Shown in pieces: positions 16,375 to 23,736 of a stretch of DNA of 25,988 nucleotides. Location of the stretch: IMG/VR virus record IMGVR_UViG_3300030085_003924, positions 48,687 to 74,674 of that record; one strand, written 5' to 3'. A program made the translations under genes and the position numbers. Source of the DNA: a virus. The notes beneath the pieces were generated by a model. The model had not been told where the DNA came from and made no database searches. It worked only from the letters and a program-made list of their open reading frames with translations. Position 1 is the stretch's first letter, and each line of letters opens with the position of its first letter.

Positions 16375-18044
16375 AAATAGTCGGATTTCAATCTGGACAC
16401 GATGTTTCATATTGTGTTTTAGAAGATGGTGTACCTATAATACACGAGGAGTTAGAGAGATTTACAAGAGAGAAAGAACCATATGGTGATGGTTTAGAAA
16501 TGTTCTTTAATATAGTCGAAGATGTTGATGAATATAAATACTTTTGTTACGGAAATCCTGGTAATAGAACTGGTAGGATACAGGCAGGTTCAATGAACAC
16601 AAATCCTGAATCATCTAAAAAAATGAATGATTTAATTGAAAAAAATGATGGTCAGTTTTATATTATAAGTCATCATCAATCTCATGCAGCAAATGCATTC
16701 TTTTCGAGTAATCATGATGAGGCATTAATCATAACCATTGATGGTGCAGGAGTAGATAAAACTGATTGGGAAGATATTACAAGTGAACGAGATGGAACTG
16801 ATGAATTCTCATTCCCAACATCATTCACTTTTTGGATGGGTAAGGGTAACAAAATCAAACCTTTAGAACGAATACATATGTACGAAATTACATTGGGTTC
16901 ACCTTATAAAATATTCACAAGAGATTTATTTGGTTTATCTGGTGGTTATCCACACGGAAATCAGGCAGGAACGGTAATGGCAATGGCATGTATGGGAGAT
17001 TCTGATAAATATTGGAAGGAGTTTTACGATAGTTTGAAATTAGGTGGTGGTGGACCTTCTGCCTCTAATATGAACTTAGCAAAAAAATACAGAGAGTTGA
17101 TTGAAAGTGAAGTAGATGAAAAGAAAAAAGAAACTTTAAAGTTTGATGTATCAGCTGGAATACAGAGAGCAGTAGAAACGATAGCGAAAGAATATATTAC
17201 ACCTTATGTGGATAAATACAATCCTAAAAATATTTGTATGGCTGGTGGTGTGGCATTAAATTCTGTAATCGTTGGTAAAATGTATGATTGGTATCCTGAT
17301 GTTAAAGATATATATGTATGTCCTGTACCATATGATGCAGGGTTGGGAATAGGTTCAGCACAATATGTATATCATCAAGTAATGGATAATCCAAGAATTA
17401 CTTGGAAGGATAATACATCACCTTATTTGGGTAGGACTTATGATTTAGAAGATATTCAAGAATCTTTAAATGAAGTTAAAGATAAAGTATCCACAGAAGA
17501 AGTAGATGATGATGCTGTAGCTATGTTATTATCAGTAGATAATAATGTTATTTCAGTATTTGGTGGTGGTTCAGAATCAGGTCGTAGAGCATTAGGAAAC
17601 AGAAGTATATTAGCAGATCCGAGAAGTCCTGATATGAAAGATATCATAAATGAAAAGGTAAAACACAGACAATGGTTTAGACCATTTGCTCCAAGTATTA
17701 CACGAGAGGATGTAAAAGATTGGTTTGAGAAAGATGTAGATAGTCCTTACATGACCGCCGTAATAAAGTTCAAAGAGGAGATGAGAGACAAAGTACCAGC
17801 TGTAGTTCATTTTGATGGTTCGGCTAGATTACAGACGGTAACAGAGAATGATAACGAATGGTATTACAACTTTATTAAAAAGTTTGAATCTATGTCGGGT
17901 GTTCCTATTGTATTAAATACAAGTTTTAACGATAGGGAGCCGATTGTTGAAACACCAGAACACGCAATTAATTGTTTTTTACGGACAGACATAGACTATT
18001 TATATTTTAGAGAGTATGGAATATTAGTGAGGAAAAATGGATAA
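16371..18044 (+). CDS. NodU/TobZ/CmcH-family carbamoyltransferase
   Basis: Transfers a carbamoyl group from carbamoyl phosphate to a hydroxyl via carbamoyl-adenylate. The 557 residues are normal for the family. The N-terminal Kae1-like domain has GFQSGHDVSYCVLEDG at 5-20, HHQSHAANAF at 101-110 (metal-binding H101 and H105), ITIDGAG at 121-127, and CMAGGVALNSV at 289-299 for ATP binding. The C-terminal YrdC-like carbamoyl domain begins near 395 with VFGGGSESGRRALGNRSILADPR (396-418), then RPFAPSI (437-443) and VLNTSFNDREPI (514-525). The frame extends to an ATG at 16341, but the ATG at 16371 (ATGA overlap) starts exactly at the conserved MKIVGF. Sugar carbamoylation as in NodU is the likely use. 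Confidence 0.94.
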   Translation: MKIVGFQSGHDVSYCVLEDGVPIIHEELERFTREKEPYGDGLEMFFNIVEDVDEYKYFCYGNPGNRTGRIQAGSMNTNPESSKKMNDLIEKNDGQFYIISHHQSHAANAFFSSNHDEALIITIDGAGVDKTDWEDITSERDGTDEFSFPTSFTFWMGKGNKIKPLERIHMYEITLGSPYKIFTRDLFGLSGGYPHGNQAGTVMAMACMGDSDKYWKEFYDSLKLGGGGPSASNMNLAKKYRELIESEVDEKKKETLKFDVSAGIQRAVETIAKEYITPYVDKYNPKNICMAGGVALNSVIVGKMYDWYPDVKDIYVCPVPYDAGLGIGSAQYVYHQVMDNPRITWKDNTSPYLGRTYDLEDIQESLNEVKDKVSTEEVDDDAVAMLLSVDNNVISVFGGGSESGRRALGNRSILADPRSPDMKDIINEKVKHRQWFRPFAPSITREDVKDWFEKDVDSPYMTAVIKFKEEMRDKVPAVVHFDGSARLQTVTENDNEWYYNFIKKFESMSGVPIVLNTSFNDREPIVETPEHAINCFLRTDIDYLYFREYGILVRKNG

Positions 18045-19257
18045 GGTAATAAGTTTTATACAACCAAGTAGAAACAATTTAAAATATTTAAAGTGGTCTT
18101 ACAATAGTATAAGAAAACACTTAGGATACAGACATGAGATATGTATGTCTGATGATTTCTCGGATGATGGTACTTGGGAATGGATGAACGAAATAGTTAA
18201 GAAAGACCCGAATGTACAGATACATAGAAATAACGGGCCTGAAAGATTAGGACATACAATTCTATATGATACATTAGTCGATATGGCTACCAATGATATT
18301 GTGATGATTTATCACGCCGATATGTATGCTTGTCCTAACTTAGATACAGAGATACTTAAACATTTGGAACGAGGTAAGGTAGTAAGTGCAACACGGATAG
18401 AACCACCATTACATCCTGATGGGCCAGAAAAGGTTTTACAAGATTTTGGAATAGAACCTGAGGAGTTTGATGAAGAAGGATTATTGAATTTTATAAATCA
18501 GACTTGGGAAGGAATGCCAGAAGATAAGATTACTAATGGAATATTTGCTCCGTGGGCGATATACAAAGATGACTTTACAAGTATTGGTGGACACGACCCG
18601 TTATATGCACCACAATCAAAAGAGGACTCGGATATATTCAACAGATTTAAATTGGCTGGTTATGAATTAATTCAGACTTGGGAAGGTTATGTTTATCATA
18701 TGACTTGTAGAGGTTCAAGATTTAAAGATGGGGCTCTTAGAAATCCAGCAGGTCAAGTATTTATGAAGGGTAGAGAATCATCGGAGTGGTTAGCACAAAA
18801 CCTTAGAAGTACAAGAAACTTTATTCGTAAATGGGGACATATGGTAAAACACGATGAACTATTACATCCAATTATCCCACCAAAATATGATGTAGGATTT
18901 GTGGTTAAGAATTGTGACAATAAAATGTTAAGAGAGTTAGAACCTTGGTGTTCGGATATGTATGGTGATTGGGTTGGACATAAAGGATTTGGTGTGAATA
19001 AATACATTGAAGAAGAACAACCAAACACTCAGTTTGATTTGAGTAAGAAATTACACTCACTCTATACTGAACCTGATAATGATGTGGTTATTAGGTTTGA
19101 TGCCAGTAAATTGAATCAAGATAACTTCCAAATAATAGTTAATTTATCAGAGATACTTCAACAAAGCGGTGAAGTCGGTGAGATGGAGTTAGAAATATTT
19201 GAATTTTTTATAAAATCACTTGATACTTATGAAAGAGAATTAATAAATGTTAAATAA
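18037..19257 (+). CDS. GT2-type glycosyltransferase with C-terminal extension
   Basis: The protein has 406 residues. The first 250 or so form a GT2 domain: ISFIQPSRNNLKYLKWSYNS at 5-24, ICMSDDFSDDGTWEWM at 35-50, MIYHADMYACPN at 90-101 (H-A-D in place of DxD), WAIYKDDFTSIGGHDP near 173-188, and APQSKEDSDIFNRF near 191-204 (the ED motif). About 150 further residues are hydrophilic and not recognised, with an acidic, leucine-rich end that could bind a partner. ATGGATAA overlap (eight bases) with the carbamoyltransferase. It appears to be the last transferase of the main glycan operon. Confidence 0.83.
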   Translation: MDKVISFIQPSRNNLKYLKWSYNSIRKHLGYRHEICMSDDFSDDGTWEWMNEIVKKDPNVQIHRNNGPERLGHTILYDTLVDMATNDIVMIYHADMYACPNLDTEILKHLERGKVVSATRIEPPLHPDGPEKVLQDFGIEPEEFDEEGLLNFINQTWEGMPEDKITNGIFAPWAIYKDDFTSIGGHDPLYAPQSKEDSDIFNRFKLAGYELIQTWEGYVYHMTCRGSRFKDGALRNPAGQVFMKGRESSEWLAQNLRSTRNFIRKWGHMVKHDELLHPIIPPKYDVGFVVKNCDNKMLRELEPWCSDMYGDWVGHKGFGVNKYIEEEQPNTQFDLSKKLHSLYTEPDNDVVIRFDASKLNQDNFQIIVNLSEILQQSGEVGEMELEIFEFFIKSLDTYERELINVK

Positions 19258-19693
19258 AAAAATCTGTATTTTTGGTCCACCATGTGTAGGTAAGACTACT
19301 TTAGCATATACGGCTTTAAAAAATAAAATACCTTCATTTACCACACATGATTATAATCCATCCATGTGGCAAAGTAATGAAGAATTTTTTACTCGTATAC
19401 TTAATTTAGATATACCTTTATTTCTTGATGTTGGAGGAAAAAATATTGGTTGGATAGATGGTGGAGATGATATAAAAACAGTATTATTATTACCACCAAG
19501 AGATGTTTATTTAGAACGAGAGAGAATGGATATTGAAAATATAGGAGAACATAGGAATCAAAGTGGTATACAACACTATGATGACTTAATGGAATCAAAA
19601 TCAGAATTTGATTTAGTTATTGAAGATGTCTTATCTCCACAAGAGATTTTTGATTATATTATTGAAACAATGGAACTTAAAAATGAATTATAA
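19247..19693 (+). CDS. Small P-loop kinase-like protein
   Basis: The 148 residues include a Walker A motif GPPCVGKTT at 10-18 straight after the first strand, a probable Walker B strand IPLFLDVGG at 56-64, and an arginine-rich lid-like segment PPRDVYLERERMD near 83-95. The size and layout suit a small nucleotide, shikimate-type or sugar kinase, or an adaptor ATPase, but the substrate cannot be read. The ATG lies 11 bases inside the upstream transferase, and the following APRT starts 11 bases inside this gene, so it may be co-translated with nucleobase salvage. Confidence 0.72.
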   Translation: MLNKKICIFGPPCVGKTTLAYTALKNKIPSFTTHDYNPSMWQSNEEFFTRILNLDIPLFLDVGGKNIGWIDGGDDIKTVLLLPPRDVYLERERMDIENIGEHRNQSGIQHYDDLMESKSEFDLVIEDVLSPQEIFDYIIETMELKNEL

Positions 19694-20189
19694 AGATTAT
19701 ATTATAGAAGTACAAGATTTTCCAATCGATGGTGTGAACTTTAAAGACCTTTCACCATTACTTGCCGACCAAGAGACATTTAGGTCTGCTCTCGTGGAAA
19801 TGGGAAAGAGAGTCAGACTACCTGATTATTGGATTGGGATAGATTCTCGTGGATACATATTTGCATCAGGTTTAGCCACATATTTTGGTGGTGGTGTTGT
19901 ATGTGCAAGGAAAGAAGGAAAGACACCAGGTGATAAGGTATCGGTTAGTTATGATTTAGAATATGGAAGTGCCACATTAGAGATGGGAAAACTCGGAATG
20001 GGTGGTGGAGAGGCCGTAATAGTGGACGATGTTCTCGCCACAGGTGGAACACTCAAGGCAACCAATGAGTTAGCAGAAAGGGCTGGATATAGTGTGGTTG
20101 GTAACTTGGTATTGGTTGATTTAAAATATGTACCGAGAGTTGATAATTTTAATTTAAATGTGAGGAGTGTAATAAAATATGAAGATTAG
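19683..20189 (+). CDS. apt: Adenine phosphoribosyltransferase
   Basis: Makes AMP and pyrophosphate from adenine and PRPP. The 168 residues fit the family length (about 170-180). The N terminus carries VQDFPIDGVNFKDLSPLL (10-27), the signature of APRT (family DxPxPGIxFxDxTPLL). GIDSRGYIFASGLA at 52-65, ARKEGKTPGD at 75-84, LEYG at 92-95, and the PRPP-binding loop EAVIVDDVLATGGT at 110-123 are all intact. An in-frame ATG at 19620 lies inside the upstream gene and is rejected, because the conserved protein begins at 19683. Adenine could be supplied by the nucleosidase at 22106. Confidence 0.93.
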   Translation: MNYKDYIIEVQDFPIDGVNFKDLSPLLADQETFRSALVEMGKRVRLPDYWIGIDSRGYIFASGLATYFGGGVVCARKEGKTPGDKVSVSYDLEYGSATLEMGKLGMGGGEAVIVDDVLATGGTLKATNELAERAGYSVVGNLVLVDLKYVPRVDNFNLNVRSVIKYED

Positions 20190-20661
20190 AGATATTACGA
20201 TATTGTCATTAATAGTTTTGGCAGTATTAACAAGATTAATTCCACATCCACCAAATGTAGCACCAATAACAGCAATAGCACTATTCGGTGGAAGTAGGTT
20301 TGATGATAAGAAAATGGCATTTTTATTACCATTATTATGTATGTTTATTTCAGATATATTTTTGGGTTTTAGTGTCATAACACCATTTGTATATTTGTCA
20401 TTTATGATGATTTCATATATTGGTATAAATTCAAAAAAAATTAGTAACGGAACAATACTTGGTAGTTCTACATTGTTCTTTTTACTTACAAACTTTGGTG
20501 TTTGGATGTTGGGGTATCCTTTCACACTTGCTGGATTGGTTAGTTGCTATACTATGGCATTACCATTCTTTGTTAATACAATTATAGGTGATTTATTTTT
20601 CACCCATGCCCTTAGTTATAGTTTCTCTACAATAAAGAAAAAACTACCACAATTAACATAA
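20179..20661 (+). CDS. DUF6580-like integral membrane protein
   Basis: The 160 residues contain about five predicted hydrophobic segments: 7-18, 28-38, 47-64, 68-83 and 94-140 (probably two). Conserved family-like motifs are RLIPHPPNVAPITAIALFGG (19-38), AFLLPL near 47-52 with S58-D59, FFLLTNFGVWM (100-110), and CYTMALPFFVNTIIGDLFF (123-141). DUF6580 proteins resemble the substrate-binding S components of ECF vitamin transporters and often lie near cobalamin uptake genes in Bacteroidota. No ECF ATPase or T component is present, so any transport would depend on host partners. The ATG is 11 bases inside apt. Confidence 0.8.
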   Translation: MKIRDITILSLIVLAVLTRLIPHPPNVAPITAIALFGGSRFDDKKMAFLLPLLCMFISDIFLGFSVITPFVYLSFMMISYIGINSKKISNGTILGSSTLFFLLTNFGVWMLGYPFTLAGLVSCYTMALPFFVNTIIGDLFFTHALSYSFSTIKKKLPQLT

Positions 20662-20677
20662 CAGAAAAGGAAACAAA

Positions 20678-21694
20678 ATGAATAAAATGGTTATAACTCT
20701 AATAACATCGTTGTTATTAATAAGTGGTTGTAGTAATCCAACGGAATCTAATGAACCAGCTATAGTACAAGAATGGGTATTTGTAGCAAATGAGGGTAAC
20801 TTTGGTGCCAGTAATGGTTCTATATCTATGATTAATCAAGACGGCATTGTTCTTGAGGTCACAGAAGTTGGAGATGTAGTTCAATCATTAGAGGTATACG
20901 AAAACAAACTAATCGTGGTTGTAAACAATAGTCATATGATTAAGGTTTATGATATTACAGAAGATGGTTTAGCTTTACCAGGTATCGAAGTATCAACAGA
21001 CAACTCAAGTCCAAGAGAACTCGTGGTGGTAGGAGATAAAGTATATTTTACTAATTGGAATACTAAAGATGTAAAGGTATTAAATCTATTCAATTATAAT
21101 ATAGAAACTTCTATATCAGTTGATGGATTACCAGAATCAATAGTTTCAGATGGTTCGTATCTTTGGGTAGGAATTATGATGAATGAAGATTATAGTTCAG
21201 CAAGTAGTGTAGTCAAGATTGATATGAATACTAATTCAGTAGTTGAAACATACGAGGTAGGATTGGGACCAACTTCATTGGAAGTAGATGAGGATGAGGT
21301 TTATGTAGCAAGAACATTCTATGATGAGAATTGGATTCCATTTTATGGTTCAAGTAAAATAGATGGTTCTGGTATTACTATAAATAATTATGGTGCAGGG
21401 GTGGCCTGTGGTGGTTCAGTAATGAAATATAATAATGAAATCTATCGTTCATTTGATGGTGGTATAGCAAAATTAGATTTTGAATTAAATATAAATACAG
21501 CATCAAAGATAGGTTCATATGACCAATCTCAAGTATATTCTACTGAAGTAATCGGAGATTATATATATTTCGGTATTACCAATTATGTAGATGTGAACCA
21601 AGTAAGAGTAGTAGATTTTAATAATAATGAAATCTCTACATATGATGTTGGAATATCACCTGGAGATTTTGCGGTTTGGAAAAATAATGAGTAA
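20678..21694 (+). CDS. YncE/DUF5074-like beta-propeller lipoprotein
   Basis: The 338-residue exported lipoprotein has a short positive N terminus, a hydrophobic stretch, and lipobox LISGC with C18 as lipid-bearing residue. The mature part begins VFVANEGNFGASNGSISMI (33-51), matching the NEGNF-x-x-x-N-x-S-I-S opening of DUF5074/YncE-like surface proteins. It then shows repeated beta-propeller blades of about 40 residues with VGDVVQSLEVYENKLIVVVNNS (68-89), SPRELVVVGDKVYFTNW (108-124) and GLPESIVSDGSYLWVG (149-164). In Bacteroidota such proteins accompany corrinoid receptors, so binding of a vitamin-like ligand at the outer membrane is possible but unproven. AAGG at 20667-20670 is a suitable ribosome binding site. 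Confidence 0.85.
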   Translation: MNKMVITLITSLLLISGCSNPTESNEPAIVQEWVFVANEGNFGASNGSISMINQDGIVLEVTEVGDVVQSLEVYENKLIVVVNNSHMIKVYDITEDGLALPGIEVSTDNSSPRELVVVGDKVYFTNWNTKDVKVLNLFNYNIETSISVDGLPESIVSDGSYLWVGIMMNEDYSSASSVVKIDMNTNSVVETYEVGLGPTSLEVDEDEVYVARTFYDENWIPFYGSSKIDGSGITINNYGAGVACGGSVMKYNNEIYRSFDGGIAKLDFELNINTASKIGSYDQSQVYSTEVIGDYIYFGITNYVDVNQVRVVDFNNNEISTYDVGISPGDFAVWKNNE

Positions 21695-22106
21695 AAGAAA
21701 AATGTGGAAAGATGCAGATAAATCACTTCTGAAATCTTTACCAAACTTAGATGGTGAAAATCCATACGAATTAAAAATGAAACAACCTGAATTAACATTC
21801 TTGGGTGTGTATGAACAACCTGATTTTGCCACATTGTATATTTTGATGCATCCTAATGGTAAAATAGTTGAGTTAAAATCGTTGAAGATATACCTACAAC
21901 AATATAGGGATATCATAATATCATATGAGAGATTGACAAATGTGATTTACGACCATATGATGGAAGTCTACTCACCACAGAGATTACGACTTGTGTTGGA
22001 TTGTATGCCACGAGGTGGTATCATGTCAAGAGTAACCATCGATTCTGATTGGGCTGTAAAGGGTGGAGAAGAAAAATACAATAGTTGGGGTGAAGATGTC
22101 TGGTAA
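21687..22106 (+). CDS. QueF-like T-fold protein lacking the catalytic Cys and His
   Basis: The 139 residues align along their length with NADPH-dependent preQ0 reductase QueF of the short single-domain type. Kept residues: QPDFATLYI at 44-52 with D46, the substrate motif VELKSLKIYL at 61-70, E81, and PRGGI at 108-112. Two essential residues differ. The family motif TSLCP is TFLGV (37-41), so the nucleophilic cysteine is Gly40 and the loop is one residue shorter. The catalytic His before the conserved Glu is Tyr80. Preq0 reduction or thioimide formation should therefore be impossible, while the deazapurine pocket may remain. In-frame ATG at 21627 rejected; ATG at 21687 gives an ATGAGTAA overlap. 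Function unknown. Confidence 0.85.
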   Translation: MSKRKMWKDADKSLLKSLPNLDGENPYELKMKQPELTFLGVYEQPDFATLYILMHPNGKIVELKSLKIYLQQYRDIIISYERLTNVIYDHMMEVYSPQRLRLVLDCMPRGGIMSRVTIDSDWAVKGGEEKYNSWGEDVW

Positions 22107-22804
22107 TGCTATCACAATCATTTTTAATACAACGAGGTTATTGTTGTGGACACGGATGTTTGATGTGTCCATACGAACCCAAACACACAAAAGGAAATAC
22201 TAAACTTATGGGTTATGGTAATGTAGAGAAAAAACCACTCATAGTTTGTGCACTCGAAGTTGAGACACAAGGACAATTGGATGACTACGATGTATTATAT
22301 ACAGGAGTTGGTAAGGTTAATGCCACATTCAAACTTACACAGAAGTTTGGTAAACATGGTAGTTATATTCCATATGATATGGTAATCAATTATGGAACTG
22401 CTGGTAGTAGAAAAATAAAGAAGAAACAATTAGTTGATTGTACGAAGTTTATTCAAAGAGATATGGATGTTACTGGTCTTGGATTCATGAGAGGTGAAAC
22501 ACCATTTGAAGATAATCCACCAATAACAATAGAAACATCTAAGGATGTATTTAATCCTATTGGTAGGAGAGCAACTTGTGGTACAGGTGATAATTTTGCA
22601 GAGGATAAATCACAATACTATGGTGAGGTTGTTGATATGGAAGCCTACGGATTGGCAAAGGTATGTTATCACTATGATGTTCCATTTATCTCATTCAAAT
22701 ATATTACAGATGGGGCTGATGAACAGGCTCACGAAGATTGGGAAGCAAATCTTGCCGATGGTATAGAAGTATTTAAGGAAAAAATATTAAAGGAATTGAA
22801 ATGA
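22106..22804 (+). CDS. Cys-motif (DUF5522-like) fused to a nucleoside phosphorylase/nucleosidase
   Basis: The protein has 232 residues in two parts. Residues 4-23 carry RGYCCGHGCLMCPY (C13, C14, C18, C21), matching the RGYCCGxGCxxCPY hallmark of small DUF5522 proteins, a likely metal or Fe-S site. From residue 44 a PNP/UDP-type domain follows: IVCALEVETQG (46-56, E51), INYGTAGS (94-101), CGTGDNFA (158-165), VVDMEAYGLAKVC (175-187, E179), and YITDGAD (199-205, D202). These match the catalytic positions of methylthioadenosine/SAH nucleosidase, so base release from a nucleoside is likely, though the base is uncertain. TAATG overlap with the QueF-like gene suggests coupled translation. Confidence 0.85.
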   Translation: MLSQSFLIQRGYCCGHGCLMCPYEPKHTKGNTKLMGYGNVEKKPLIVCALEVETQGQLDDYDVLYTGVGKVNATFKLTQKFGKHGSYIPYDMVINYGTAGSRKIKKKQLVDCTKFIQRDMDVTGLGFMRGETPFEDNPPITIETSKDVFNPIGRRATCGTGDNFAEDKSQYYGEVVDMEAYGLAKVCYHYDVPFISFKYITDGADEQAHEDWEANLADGIEVFKEKILKELK

Positions 22805-23730
22805 AAGTATTAGTAACAGGTGGTGCAGGTTTTGTTGGAACTAACCTTATAAAAAGATTATTAAAAGATGATTACGAGGTGGTATCGGTAGATAATTACT
22901 CAACAGGTAAAAAAGAGAACCATCAGAAAGGGTGTACATATTTTGATTATGATATATCAAGTGAACATACACTTGGAATTTATGTAGACCATCAAAACTA
23001 CCCATCTTGGAGAGAGGTAGAATATGATATTATATTTCATGTTGGAGCACTTGCTAGAATTCAACCATCGTTGAAAGACCCGATGACAAATATTAAAAAT
23101 AATGTTCTATCAACATTACACATGATTGAGTTAGCCAAAAAGAACAACACACCCATTGTTTATGCTGGTTCATCATCCAAACACCACGCACCTTACGGAA
23201 GTGCTTATGCGTGGTCTAAGTACGCTGGTGAACAATTGTGTAAACTATATACTGAATGTTATGATTTACCAACTGCAGTATGTAGATTTTATAATGTATA
23301 CGGGCCACATCAATTGGTAGATGGAGATTACGCTACCGTACTCGGTATATTTGAAAGACAATATAAAAACAATGAACCATTAACCATTACAGATAAGGGT
23401 GAACAAAGACGAGATTTTACTCATGTGGATGATATAGTAGATGGATTAATTAAATGTGGTAGGTCTTTATTAATCCCAAACGCTTATCATGCTAAAGTTA
23501 GTGGTGAGGAATTCGAATTAGGTAGTGGTGTAAATCATTCAATTAATGAGGTAGCTGATATGTTTGGTAAAGATTATCCAAGAAAATATGTACCAGCAAG
23601 AAAAGGTGAGTATGATAAAACCCTATGTACTGATGATAAGGCACATAAATTGTTGGGATGGAAACCAACAAGAACACTACGAGCATATATTAAGGATTTC
23701 TTAGAAACGGAGAGGTTTTTAAACGAATAA
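22801..23730 (+). CDS. NAD-dependent sugar-nucleotide epimerase/dehydratase
   Basis: Extended SDR of 309 residues, UDP-glucose 4-epimerase-like. It has the NAD loop TGGAGFVGTNL at 6-16, VDNYSTGKKEN at 30-40, HVGALARIQPSL at 80-91, a serine-rich SSS at 124-126, the catalytic Y136-AWS-K140, RFYNVYGPHQ near 166-175, RRDFTHVDDIV near 203-213, and LLGWKPTRTLRAYI near 286-299 at the end. The exact sugar is not readable; a 4-epimerase for UDP-hexose or UDP-HexNAc fits the motif pattern best. ATGA overlap with the nucleosidase. It is separated from the main glycan operon by the salvage/lipoprotein block. Confidence 0.88.
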   Translation: MKVLVTGGAGFVGTNLIKRLLKDDYEVVSVDNYSTGKKENHQKGCTYFDYDISSEHTLGIYVDHQNYPSWREVEYDIIFHVGALARIQPSLKDPMTNIKNNVLSTLHMIELAKKNNTPIVYAGSSSKHHAPYGSAYAWSKYAGEQLCKLYTECYDLPTAVCRFYNVYGPHQLVDGDYATVLGIFERQYKNNEPLTITDKGEQRRDFTHVDDIVDGLIKCGRSLLIPNAYHAKVSGEEFELGSGVNHSINEVADMFGKDYPRKYVPARKGEYDKTLCTDDKAHKLLGWKPTRTLRAYIKDFLETERFLNE

Positions 23731-23736
23731 AATCTA

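Noticed and set aside
8138-21500. TATAAATA octamers like T4 late promoters, for example at 8138 and 14741
   Set aside because: The ones found are inside coding regions. At about two-thirds A+T roughly four are expected by chance in this length, so they carry no weight.
22545-22766. Second + strand frame inside the nucleosidase gene
   Set aside because: It lies wholly within a confirmed gene in another frame and has no recognisable protein features.
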